From: a virus
Direction: 5' to 3' (one strand)
Virus record (IMG/VR): IMGVR_UViG_3300017773_004876
Coordinates: 1-32,049 of that record
DNA length: 32,049 nucleotides
The position numbers and the translations under genes were made by a program. Position 1 is the first letter of the stretch. Every line of letters begins with the position of its first letter. Below, piece by piece: positions 22,104 through 29,919 of the stretch. The notes beneath the pieces were generated by a model. That model saw nothing but the letters and a program-made list of their open reading frames with translations. It was not told the origin of the DNA and did no database searches.

Positions 22104-22234
22104 AAACTATTATTTTTATACATAAAAATGTCATCTACTAAATAATCTATACCTTTCATTGCTTCGGGTAAGTTTACATTTGAAACATCTTTTCTTATTA
22201 CTTTTAATCTTTCTATAATTTCTTCTCCACTCAT
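22100..22234 (-). CDS. Small helical protein (44 aa)
   Basis: A 44-residue frame (MSGEEIIERLKVIRKDVSNV, then NLPEAMKGIDYLVDDIFMYK) starting in an ATGA overlap with the nuclease stop and ending in an overlap with the next ATG. Composition and tight junctions at both ends argue that it is translated. Likely two helices; function unknown. Confidence 0.65.
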   Translation of the reverse strand: MSGEEIIERLKVIRKDVSNVNLPEAMKGIDYLVDDIFMYKNNSL

Positions 22235-23259
22235 GATACAGCTGTTAAATGTCGAAAGTTTTCTAACCAACCTTCTGTATTCTTTGTTACTCCTTCAATT
22301 TTATCTTGATCTAGTAGACTTAAAAATACTCCTGTCTGCAGATCCGGTATTGGTGCGTTAATTATTGCATTAACATATTCTTTTTCTTTATCATCTAAAG
22401 CTGTTTGGTGTAAATCCATCAACTTAAAGTTAGTTTCGACTCTATCCCATTGAGTAATAATTTTAGGAAATATCTTTTTACTTTTTTTCTCGTCTAGTTT
22501 AGCTTCACATATACCGTAAACATAATCTAAATCTGTTACTTCACTTAATAGTTTAGGAAATTCAGATACAATAGTTTTAATACCTAATCCTTTTACTCCT
22601 TGTAAATTATCTGAGTTATCTCCAACTAATGCCTTTACTATATTATAATTTTCAGGTAATACTTTTAGTTCATCAAATATATTATCTTTTGTAAAAGTTT
22701 TCTTTTTAACAGGTGCATATACCTCAACAGTATCGTCTACTAACTGTAAAAAGTCTTTATCTGATGAGACGATAGTGCATTTCTTAACATTAGAGGCGGA
22801 AGCTTTTTTAGCAATCCAAGCCATTATATCATCAGCTTCTAATTTTTCCATTACTATTTGCTGCAAAGGTAGACACTCTAGATAATCTTTAGTTCTAAGT
22901 AGTTGATTAATTAAAGCTTCCTGTTCTTCTTCTCTAGTATCATATAATCCCCAATGAGTTATTCTAGATGAAGCACGTTGTGCTTTATAGTTAGGGTCTA
23001 TATTCTGCCTGTTACCTGATCCTCCTTTACCGTCCCACACTACTATCACTCTAGTTGGATCAAATATCCTAGTTACATACCCTAAAGAGCGAAGAAAGCC
23101 CACTAAGCCTCCTATATGGGTGCCAGTGGGATTCATCGCCTTGAGTAACGAAAAGCTACGAATTAACATATTCATAGCGTCTATGACCAAAATATGGTCG
23201 TTCAACTCTCGGGGTGGGGTCTCTTTTAAATTTTTTAATATATCTCCGTAATCTTTCAT
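22231..23259 (-). CDS. FEN-type 5'-3' exonuclease (T4 RNase H-like)
   Basis: 342 residues of the PIN-like 5' nuclease family that removes RNA primers and flaps. Metal-binding acids are all present: D27 (LVIDAMN), D76 (VVWDGKGG), E141, D143 and D144 (KLEADDIMAWI), D167 and D169 (VSSDKDFLQL) and D214, D217 (GDNSDNLQGVKGLG, the helix-hairpin-helix entry). Because the family A polymerase here lacks a 5' nuclease domain, this separate protein supplies that activity. It overlaps the radical SAM gene by 4 bases. Confidence 0.93.
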   Translation of the reverse strand: MKDYGDILKNLKETPPRELNDHILVIDAMNMLIRSFSLLKAMNPTGTHIGGLVGFLRSLGYVTRIFDPTRVIVVWDGKGGSGNRQNIDPNYKAQRASSRITHWGLYDTREEEQEALINQLLRTKDYLECLPLQQIVMEKLEADDIMAWIAKKASASNVKKCTIVSSDKDFLQLVDDTVEVYAPVKKKTFTKDNIFDELKVLPENYNIVKALVGDNSDNLQGVKGLGIKTIVSEFPKLLSEVTDLDYVYGICEAKLDEKKSKKIFPKIITQWDRVETNFKLMDLHQTALDDKEKEYVNAIINAPIPDLQTGVFLSLLDQDKIEGVTKNTEGWLENFRHLTAVS

Positions 23260-24488
23260 ATTAAATTTGTTGATCTTCTATATGAAGTTTTATTATTTTT
23301 ATTTTCATCTGGAAATAATGTATCAAGGGAGTTAACTTTACCGCAGTTTTGTGCGCATGTAATTTTTTTCCCTTCACTGACTTTATTTTCCCAACTATCA
23401 TTATAAAGGTTTTTTAACACCTTATTTTTAATAATATTTTCTAGTGTATTAGAAGCTAAACTAAATTTATCAAATCCTACAGCTTCCATACTACCTAGCA
23501 ATTGCCTTGATGCTACAGGTACGTAATTACCTGCTAAATACTCAGCTCTTTCTCTATAAAACGCTACTGCTACAAAGCAACATTGATGTACAAAACCATC
23601 TACCTCTACGTATAAATCGTTTTGATTACATCTAGGTATTATTTTAGTATTATCAGCAATTTTTATTGTTTCACGGTCCAGATCTGTAAATCCACCGTCT
23701 TTAGAGCCTTCGCCAAAAGGTTCTATTGATTCTTTTATTACCTTAGCATTATCTTTAATATACGAAGGCTTGTAATCCGATACATCAGTTGGATAAATCC
23801 AATACTGTATACCACCTTCATTATTCTGGACTGGTACTGGGGTAATATTTTCTCCGTCATCTAAATTTATAGGAGCCTTAAAAATAGGTTGAAGGTTTAA
23901 ACCAGCAAAGAAGATTTTTGCTTCATCTATTTGATGTTCATTATGTTTAAATACCAAAAATTCCAGTACTGTGTTTTCTTTTCTCGTAAGAGTAGATTGA
24001 TATGCTTCAATATTTTTAATCAACTTATCCCACTTAACGTTTCTGCGGTATATATGATTAGTATCTTTTAACCCATCTACACTAAATACAGCTCTAACTT
24101 CTGTAGTTTTAGAATTGTTTGCTGCGGTTGCTACTTTTTTCCAGAAAGCAGGGTTTTTCATCCCTCCATTTGTGTGGAATTCTATCTTAAAAATATTTTC
24201 AAATTGACCACAGTATTCTAATATCTCTGGAAGATCTGGATTAGTAGCAGGATCTCCATGATTTCCACAGAAGTTTAGGTACTTCACCCTTTTCATTATA
24301 GAAACTGGAAACCACTCTTTAAATGTTTTAATATCTATATACCCCAATGTTAAACTACTGGGAGTTAAAGGTGTATTAGTTTCAAATCTTGGGCAACAGG
24401 GGCATGCAGCATTACAGAGAGTAGATATTTCTACATGTAAATAGTGAATTCTATCTGCCTGTTCTCTTCTTATGGGCTTACCACTCAT
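23256..24488 (-). CDS. Radical SAM protein with C-terminal cysteine-rich (SPASM/twitch-like) region
   Basis: 410 residues. The SAM cluster motif CX3CX2C is C25, C29, C32 in STLCNAACPCCPRF, near the N-terminus. NFCGNHGDP fits the GGEP region. A second cysteine group follows in the C-terminal third (PRCNQNDLYVEVDGFVHQCC and ITCAQNCGKV), suggesting an auxiliary cluster as in SPASM or twitch proteins. Such enzymes modify peptides, sugars or RNA. It lies between uvsX (ATGA-type overlap) and the FEN gene, so it is expressed with replication genes. Reaction unknown. Confidence 0.85.
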   Translation of the reverse strand: MSGKPIRREQADRIHYLHVEISTLCNAACPCCPRFETNTPLTPSSLTLGYIDIKTFKEWFPVSIMKRVKYLNFCGNHGDPATNPDLPEILEYCGQFENIFKIEFHTNGGMKNPAFWKKVATAANNSKTTEVRAVFSVDGLKDTNHIYRRNVKWDKLIKNIEAYQSTLTRKENTVLEFLVFKHNEHQIDEAKIFFAGLNLQPIFKAPINLDDGENITPVPVQNNEGGIQYWIYPTDVSDYKPSYIKDNAKVIKESIEPFGEGSKDGGFTDLDRETIKIADNTKIIPRCNQNDLYVEVDGFVHQCCFVAVAFYRERAEYLAGNYVPVASRQLLGSMEAVGFDKFSLASNTLENIIKNKVLKNLYNDSWENKVSEGKKITCAQNCGKVNSLDTLFPDENKNNKTSYRRSTNLI

Positions 24489-25561
24489 TAAGTTAATAAA
24501 CTTGGAGTAATTCTTTCCTCTTCTAAATCGCCTTCTTCTATCAAATCGAAATCTATTGACCCTACAAGTTTTAACCAGTGGTCTTTATGAGCGTCTCTAT
24601 ACTTGTCGATTGCTTTTTTATCATCTTCTATAAAACCATGTGAAGTCATTACTACTCTGCCTCTAGACTGTACTCCTCCAATGTGATTCTTTTCTATCTG
24701 AATATTAGTTCTTTTAGCGAATTCTACTTGAAGACCGTCCTTAATAGCTTTAATCTTTGATGTACCTGGATTAGTAATATTACCGAAAGTAACAACTAAT
24801 GTAGCATCGTACCACATAGACATTCCTCCTTTATTCTGTAACTTAGGTTGACCCATTGGATGCTCAGGTTTCATAGTCCATACTTTATTAATAGCTACTA
24901 ATGTATTAGTATAGGGAGAGTTTTCTTTTCTAGATAATAGAATCTTTTGATTAAGATTATTACCAAATTGAGTAGACATTGCTCCTGCATTCCATTCATT
25001 ATTATTCTTATTAGAACGTACTGATAGATCACAAGGTATAGATCCAATTGAATCCCAGAAGAAACACATATCATAAGGTAAGTTACCTTTTGTCTGTTCG
25101 TCTATTAAGTCAGCCATATGTACAGCTACTTCTTCTATTGTGTTCAATGTACCTCTATCCGCATATAAAAAGAATCCTTCGTAATCAGTAACTACTCCGT
25201 TCTCATCTTTTACTTCTTCAAATTCTAAGCCCATTTCTCTAGCATGTTCCCATGACCATTTCATCTCTGAAATAATAAATACAGGTAGAACTCCTTGCTT
25301 TTGAGCATTAACTGCTGCTTCTAGTAATGCAGTAGTCTTACCTGTATCACTATGACCTCTTAATAAGGTAATGTGACCTGTTGGTATACCCGGTAATGAT
25401 GTAATATCTTGAAATGCTTTAGATAAAGGTATCCAACCTTGTTCTTTAAACTTAACTGATGCGTTAGCGAAACCTTTTTTCTTCTTAAAGTTTCCTAAGT
25501 TAAAATTCTTTTTGACTGCTGCTGATGCTTTCTTTAGAGTCTCTTCTTTTTTCTTTGCCAT
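24488..25561 (-). CDS. uvsX: UvsX-like RecA-family recombinase
   Basis: 357 residues of the RecA/UvsX fold. After a lysine-rich N-terminal 40 residues comes ITLLRGHSDTGKTTALLEAA with Walker A at 69-76, then FIISEMKWSWE, a MCFFWDSIGSI Walker B segment and the NNNEWNAGAMSTQFGNNLNQ loop, in the order expected for UvsX. It would form strand-exchange filaments for recombination-dependent replication, with the gp32-like protein encoded upstream. It is flanked on both sides by radical SAM genes. A TATATTATA element lies in the 52-base gap upstream. Confidence 0.93.
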   Translation of the reverse strand: MAKKKEETLKKASAAVKKNFNLGNFKKKKGFANASVKFKEQGWIPLSKAFQDITSLPGIPTGHITLLRGHSDTGKTTALLEAAVNAQKQGVLPVFIISEMKWSWEHAREMGLEFEEVKDENGVVTDYEGFFLYADRGTLNTIEEVAVHMADLIDEQTKGNLPYDMCFFWDSIGSIPCDLSVRSNKNNNEWNAGAMSTQFGNNLNQKILLSRKENSPYTNTLVAINKVWTMKPEHPMGQPKLQNKGGMSMWYDATLVVTFGNITNPGTSKIKAIKDGLQVEFAKRTNIQIEKNHIGGVQSRGRVVMTSHGFIEDDKKAIDKYRDAHKDHWLKLVGSIDFDLIEEGDLEEERITPSLLT

Positions 25562-25574
25562 ATAACTGTTTTGC

Positions 25575-25593
25575 TTTATATTATAATATAGTG
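25575..25593 (-). promoter_or_regulatory. Candidate promoter upstream of uvsX
   Basis: Minus-strand ACTATATTATAATATAAAG in the gap 25562-25613; core TATATTATA shared with the elements before the gp32-like gene and the queD operon. The start context is ACAGTTATATG. Confidence 0.35.
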
Positions 25594-25613
25594 TTAATTT
25601 TATTCATATACAA

Positions 25614-26663
25614 CTAAATTAGTGTATTTTTAGTCTCATATAACTCATGAAAATTATGTACAACATTAGGTAAGTCTTTTACCTTAGTTAAGTTTTCCAT
25701 AAATTCCTTAAATAGGGGGTGTTCTTTTTTAAATACTTCTTTGTTTTTAAAACTATCGTCATCATAAGTCCCCCAGTTTATAACTCGATTGAATTTTACT
25801 TCCCATTTAGTAGGAGTTTTTCTTTTATCAAAATAAGTCTTAATTAACTTATAATAATCCTCCATCTCTCTAAAATTACTATCTTGAGTAACAAAAGAAA
25901 AACAATACCAATTAATTGTAGGTATTTGAGTGATAAAGTTTAATCGTTCTAAAATTATATCCCATTTACCTCCTACACGTGTTTCATTCTCATAAGTATG
26001 TTTAGTAGCAGCATCTATAGAAATTTCGCAGGAATTGACAAACTTATGAATACTTTTCATTTTATCCCATAATTCTTTAGTCCATAAGCTACCGTTAGTA
26101 TGTAGGTGCATACTTTCTAACTTTTTATATTTATCAGCAGGTAAATTAATCATAAACTTTCTGAAAGAGTTACTAAAGAATGGATCGGCTGATCCGCTTA
26201 GGTATAATCTCTTTACAAATGGAGCTAACTCTTCGTTTACTTCTTTTAACTTCTTTTCTACTAGTTTCCTATCTTCACCTTTATACATAATAAAGTCTAA
26301 CCTACAAGTAGGACATGCATAATTACAACTTCTATCAAATGCAAAATTTACCGTATGGGGTCCGGGTTCACTTTTTAATAACTTAATATTTTTATCTGTC
26401 TTAGGTATAAACCTTGGTGATATTTTATTATTTTTTAATTCTGCTAGATACGGACATTGTAGTTCATCACATTTAGAGTATGAACCATCTAATATCGAAT
26501 CCCTTACTTCTTCTGCTCTATTGGATCTAAAATTACCTTTAATCCCTAAGCCTTGTTCTATGTCTATAGGTAGCCATGAAGGACAACATAACCACTGGTC
26601 TTTGTCGTGAACTTCAGTATACCTAAAAGGTGCTGTACAGATGTAGTCGGATTTATTGGCCAT
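25614..26663 (-). CDS. Radical SAM protein with N-terminal cysteine cluster
   Basis: 349 residues. The SAM motif is C113, C117, C120 in RSCNYACPTCRLDF. Ahead of it lies a cysteine-rich segment (C9, C26, C27, C65, C70, with RDSILDGSYSKCDELQCP), which has the look of a SPASM-type auxiliary-cluster domain but on the N-terminal side. The core continues with LYLSGSADPFF and HTNGSLW, typical of radical SAM peptide-modifying enzymes. It follows the strong terminator after the ssDNA-binding gene by only 5 bases, so its transcript must come from read-through or from a promoter inside that gene. Substrate unknown. Confidence 0.85.
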   Translation of the reverse strand: MANKSDYICTAPFRYTEVHDKDQWLCCPSWLPIDIEQGLGIKGNFRSNRAEEVRDSILDGSYSKCDELQCPYLAELKNNKISPRFIPKTDKNIKLLKSEPGPHTVNFAFDRSCNYACPTCRLDFIMYKGEDRKLVEKKLKEVNEELAPFVKRLYLSGSADPFFSNSFRKFMINLPADKYKKLESMHLHTNGSLWTKELWDKMKSIHKFVNSCEISIDAATKHTYENETRVGGKWDIILERLNFITQIPTINWYCFSFVTQDSNFREMEDYYKLIKTYFDKRKTPTKWEVKFNRVINWGTYDDDSFKNKEVFKKEHPLFKEFMENLTKVKDLPNVVHNFHELYETKNTLI

Positions 26664-26668
26664 AGAAC

Positions 26669-26694
26669 AAAAAAAAAGGCCGCCGAAGCGGCCT
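26669..26694 (-). terminator. Rho-independent terminator after the ssDNA-binding protein gene
   Basis: On the minus strand AGGCCGC (26694-26688) and GCGGCCT (26683-26677) form a 7-bp GC-rich stem closed by a TTCG tetraloop and followed by eight more T residues. It begins 7 bases after the stop of the gp32-like gene. It is the only convincing intrinsic terminator seen in the window. Confidence 0.95.
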
Positions 26695-26700
26695 GTTTAA

Positions 26701-27486
26701 TTACTCATTAAACAAGTCATCAAACTTGCTTACTGTGGATTGATTACCTGTAGTTGCTGTCTCTAATGTAAAGTCAGTCTTTGCTGGTGCAGTAGGTTCT
26801 GCTCCTGCTGGAGGAGTAGAATTTTCTTCTGAACCTGGGTTTAGGTAATTCTGTAGTTGCTTCTTAATGAAGTCGTAATCGTACTGGGTATGTACTTCAG
26901 TAGGGTTTGGTTGAGTCTTTAACCATGTATCAACTTGATCGTTATTATCTGATAACGCAGTTTGTTTAGGTTTAATTCTAACAGTAGTAGTAGGGTAAGG
27001 GTTACCTTGTTGTTGTTCTACTACTAAATCCCATCCGTTTATTACATCAGTATAGTCACCTACATCTTCATCTTCAGCTAAAGCCAATAATGCTTTATAG
27101 ATAGTAATACCGAATCCCCATAATCTTACACCTTTATCTTCTTCTCCTCTTACTACAACAGGAGCAAAGATTCTAGTTTTAGGATTAATCTTACCTGAAA
27201 GTGACCAATTATCTTTGTCATTAGTCTTTCTCAGTTCTTTAACAAATTCTTCAATAGGATCTTGTTTACCAAAGTTTGATAAAGCAACCATAGGATACTT
27301 TCCAATACCGTAATGAAACTTTAATTCCTTAAATGGGAATGTTGGATCATACGCAGAAGGTACAATTCTTAAAGTTTGCTTTCCTAATTCAGGTTTCCAA
27401 AAAATCTTTGAATAGTCAGTTTTTTCTTGAGTCTGACCGTTGTTATTCAACTCGCCGAGTTTCGCTTTAATAGCATCTAAATTCAT
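26701..27486 (-). CDS. gp32-like single-stranded DNA-binding protein
   Basis: 261 residues with the organisation of T4 gp32: a short basic N-terminus (MNLDAIKAKLGEL), a central OB core (RIVPSAYDPTFPFKELKFHYG, RIFAPVVVRGEEDKGVRLWGFG) and a proline-rich linker leading to an acidic C-terminal tail ending SKFDDLFNE, the protein-recruitment tip. The core has no clear zinc cysteines, unlike T4 gp32. It coats ssDNA for replication and recombination with UvsX. A candidate promoter precedes it and a strong terminator follows, so it may form a highly expressed single-gene unit. Confidence 0.9.
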   Translation of the reverse strand: MNLDAIKAKLGELNNNGQTQEKTDYSKIFWKPELGKQTLRIVPSAYDPTFPFKELKFHYGIGKYPMVALSNFGKQDPIEEFVKELRKTNDKDNWSLSGKINPKTRIFAPVVVRGEEDKGVRLWGFGITIYKALLALAEDEDVGDYTDVINGWDLVVEQQQGNPYPTTTVRIKPKQTALSDNNDQVDTWLKTQPNPTEVHTQYDYDFIKKQLQNYLNPGSEENSTPPAGAEPTAPAKTDFTLETATTGNQSTVSKFDDLFNE

Positions 27487-27505
27487 ATAACTAATTTTAA
27501 TTTAA

Positions 27506-27530
27506 CGTTAATACTATAATATAAGAATAA
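27506..27530 (-). promoter_or_regulatory. Candidate promoter upstream of the ssDNA-binding protein
   Basis: Minus-strand TTCTTATATTATAGTATTAA in the 48-base gap 27487-27534, nearly identical to the element at 7250-7267. With the terminator at 26669-26694 it delimits a possible monocistronic unit. Start context is TTAGTTATATG. Confidence 0.45.
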
Positions 27531-27534
27531 TTTA

Positions 27535-27996
27535 TCAATTATCCAACTCTAGTATCTTATAAAGTTTGGTATTTACTCTTTTTAATTCCGGACCTTTGGT
27601 AAGAAGAATACAATTTCTATAGTCTGGCCAGTTTACTCTGTAGGATGTGTCTAGCTGACCTCCGTTTAGCTCTTTAATTAAGGTGTTTAGAGCATTGATT
27701 GTATATAAGGTATTAGATTCTTTTTTTCTATGTACGAGAATAGTGTTCTCTAGAAACTGTCCTACATTGCCAAAATCTACATTATAAGTACATATATACT
27801 CATCTTGTGACTTGGAATATAAAACAAAAATTTTATTGTATATTATATTGTACCTTTCTTGAATAGTGCCTAATATGTCGTCCAGTGAATCCTCTGTGGC
27901 AAAAGTACAAAACAGTTTGTTACTCATATCTTCATTTAAATATATTGGATCGATATCGTAATCGAACTCCCTTTCTATAACACTTGCATCTTTCAT
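27535..27996 (-). CDS. Hypothetical protein (153 aa) in the replication block
   Basis: 153 residues, mixed alpha/beta, with acidic N-terminal EREFDYDIDPIYLNEDMSN and a central TIQERYNIIYNKIFVLYSKS. No catalytic motif, signal or membrane segment. It lies 48 bases upstream of the ssDNA-binding gene and 17 bases downstream of the polymerase gene. The position would suit a replication or recombination accessory factor such as a UvsY- or gp59-type mediator, but no sequence similarity to these can be seen by eye. Confidence 0.75.
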   Translation of the reverse strand: MKDASVIEREFDYDIDPIYLNEDMSNKLFCTFATEDSLDDILGTIQERYNIIYNKIFVLYSKSQDEYICTYNVDFGNVGQFLENTILVHRKKESNTLYTINALNTLIKELNGGQLDTSYRVNWPDYRNCILLTKGPELKRVNTKLYKILELDN

Positions 27997-28013
27997 ATAA
28001 ATATCTTTCTGTT

Positions 28014-29339
28014 CTATAAACTGAGGTCTTTTGAAAATTTAAATTTCACTGGGTATTTTTTACCTGTTTCTAAGATCTCTTGTAGTTTCTCTAATGTTTC
28101 TTTACCATCTTCTTTTGAATAATCAAAAAGGAGGGCGTCGTAGGTATAGAGTACAACCTTTGTTTTCTTCCCTTGTAGGTACCTAAGTACTTCTTTTAAT
28201 ATAAGAATATTATTTGATGTTTCCAACGACTGCATCATATAGTTCATAAGCTTGGCTGGGTGCATCTCTTTTAACTGCTTTGTAAAATGTTTACCTGATT
28301 GAGGATTTTCTACATAACCGTCACTATTAAAATTGCTCCACATATTATCTATATAATTCTGAATGCCTTTGAAAATGTCTAATTCTTTATGTTCTTCAGG
28401 TATCTTACCGTATATAGCTTGAAAATTAATTTGTTTGGCATCAAGATACTGTTCTTCAGTAATATCTTCAGTGCCGAAATAATGCTTAGCTAGTTGTTTA
28501 TGAGCAGAGTCTGGTGTTAGTTTATAGTTAATTTGCTCAGAAAGTAACCTAAGGTGATAACCATCGAAATCGAACTCAACAAAATAGTTATTGGTTGGAT
28601 GGAAGCACTTCCGGTGTTGTGGGCTCTTAGGAATAGCAGCGAAGTTAACAGAATTAAAAGCATTAGTAGGTCTAGAAGTTGCATTGTATAAATTGTATGA
28701 AGTTAGTACTTTATTATCCACAGTATTATACAGTGGATTTCTTGGTTTAAATAAATCTTTATATTCTTCGTAATAAACTCCTAGTCCTGATTGTTCTAGT
28801 AAATAGAATACATTTGTAGCAATTTTATTATAGAAATCAAAACCAGAAGGTAATGATAATTTTATTACGTCTTGTATTTTATTATATACTTTTTCACTAG
28901 ATTCATACAACTTAGGTAGAGGAATTAACTGATTAATGTTTTTAAAGTCAGTAAATTTATTGTAAAAGTAATTAGTAGTAGGTAATTCTCTAGAATACTC
29001 TAGTCTTTCATAATTTGTCATTGAATATAACAACGATATGTCTATGGCATCCTGTAGATTAAAGTGATAGAGCAAGTTCTTCTTATCTAATGTATATAGT
29101 TTACTTGCAGAAGAAAGAAGCTTGTATACACGGTTTTTATCTACATTAATTCCTTCGTCATGATTTATAGGAATAATATATCCGTGGTGGGAATCTATTA
29201 ATCTAATATAAACCGCTACCGTAGAAGTAAGTTTAGGGTGATAGTAATCGTTAGATGAAATAACATCCACAAATACTCCTAATTTAATTAGCTTCTCTAA
29301 GTTCTGTAATTTGTCTTCTTGCTCAACTATATAAAACAC
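28014..29339 (-). CDS. Compact family A DNA polymerase (degenerate)
   Basis: 441 residues, shorter than the about 600 of a Klenow-type core. Motif A is NYFVEFDFDGYHLRLLSEQ with catalytic D257; motif B is LDAKQINFQAIYG with K302 and Y310; motif C is LYTYDALLF with D401. Changes from the consensus are the motif A Glu steric gate (now H262), the motif B Arg at K minus 4 (now Y298) and the motif C HDE (now Y-D-A). The N-terminal region resembles a 3'-5' exonuclease domain (FVDVISSNDYYHPKLTSTVA) but acidic residues are mostly lost. The start is GTG with AAAAAAGG eight bases before it. Replicative or accessory role is undecided. Confidence 0.82.
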   Translation of the reverse strand: MFYIVEQEDKLQNLEKLIKLGVFVDVISSNDYYHPKLTSTVAVYIRLIDSHHGYIIPINHDEGINVDKNRVYKLLSSASKLYTLDKKNLLYHFNLQDAIDISLLYSMTNYERLEYSRELPTTNYFYNKFTDFKNINQLIPLPKLYESSEKVYNKIQDVIKLSLPSGFDFYNKIATNVFYLLEQSGLGVYYEEYKDLFKPRNPLYNTVDNKVLTSYNLYNATSRPTNAFNSVNFAAIPKSPQHRKCFHPTNNYFVEFDFDGYHLRLLSEQINYKLTPDSAHKQLAKHYFGTEDITEEQYLDAKQINFQAIYGKIPEEHKELDIFKGIQNYIDNMWSNFNSDGYVENPQSGKHFTKQLKEMHPAKLMNYMMQSLETSNNILILKEVLRYLQGKKTKVVLYTYDALLFDYSKEDGKETLEKLQEILETGKKYPVKFKFSKDLSL

Positions 29340-29394
29340 TTATGTAACCTTTTTTATTAATATAAGTAAATAAACTCGAACGAGCAAATATTTA

Positions 29395-29919
29395 CTACAT
29401 TTTAACGAATTGAGCTGTATTGCTCAAAACTTGAGAAGAGATTCCAGGTAAAACTTTATCTGCTTTTTTAGCTACATCAGCATTTTTAGTTTTAACTCCT
29501 GGGTAGACATATCCGTTTATTACTTGGTCTTCAGGATTACCTTTTATGTACCAAATTAATTTCATTACTTTTCTATATCTCTTACTGTCTTTTTTTTCTG
29601 CTAGATATGCTTTTTTGTCAGTTTCTACAATTCTTCTAGATCTTGAATCCATAATAAAGTACCTTATAAATTCTCCTTTAGTATACTCTGCAGGTGTTGG
29701 AGTAACATAAACTGTACGGAGTCCAGTTGCTTTTTCTAGTTCCTTTATATCTTTAACAAGCTTTAACTTTTCAGAGTTACTTGTTACCTCTGTACCTTTA
29801 TAGTAATTACCTTTGTGATCTCTTACTTGCTTACCTAAATATTGTCTACCGGTCTTTATATCCACTAGTTTGCCAGGGACTTTTCCTCCTACGATTAATT
29901 TATGTTTAGGTATATACAT
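29395..29919 (-). CDS. Hypothetical protein (174 aa), likely virion-associated
   Basis: 174 residues, basic, beta-rich at the N-terminus (MYIPKHKLIVGGKVPGKLVD) with helical middle (LVKDIKELEKATGLR). No recognised domain. It overlaps the large structural gene by one base (TAATG-type junction), so the two are probably translated together and belong to the same virion module, perhaps baseplate or tail. The 55-base gap after it holds no strong terminator. Confidence 0.7.
   Translation of the reverse strand: MYIPKHKLIVGGKVPGKLVDIKTGRQYLGKQVRDHKGNYYKGTEVTSNSEKLKLVKDIKELEKATGLRTVYVTPTPAEYTKGEFIRYFIMDSRSRRIVETDKKAYLAEKKDSKRYRKVMKLIWYIKGNPEDQVINGYVYPGVKTKNADVAKKADKVLPGISSQVLSNTAQFVKM

Noticed and set aside
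29375-29384. CTCGTTCGAG palindrome after the 174-residue gene as a terminator
   Set aside because: At most a 4-bp stem with a two-base loop, and no uninterrupted T-tract; too weak to call.
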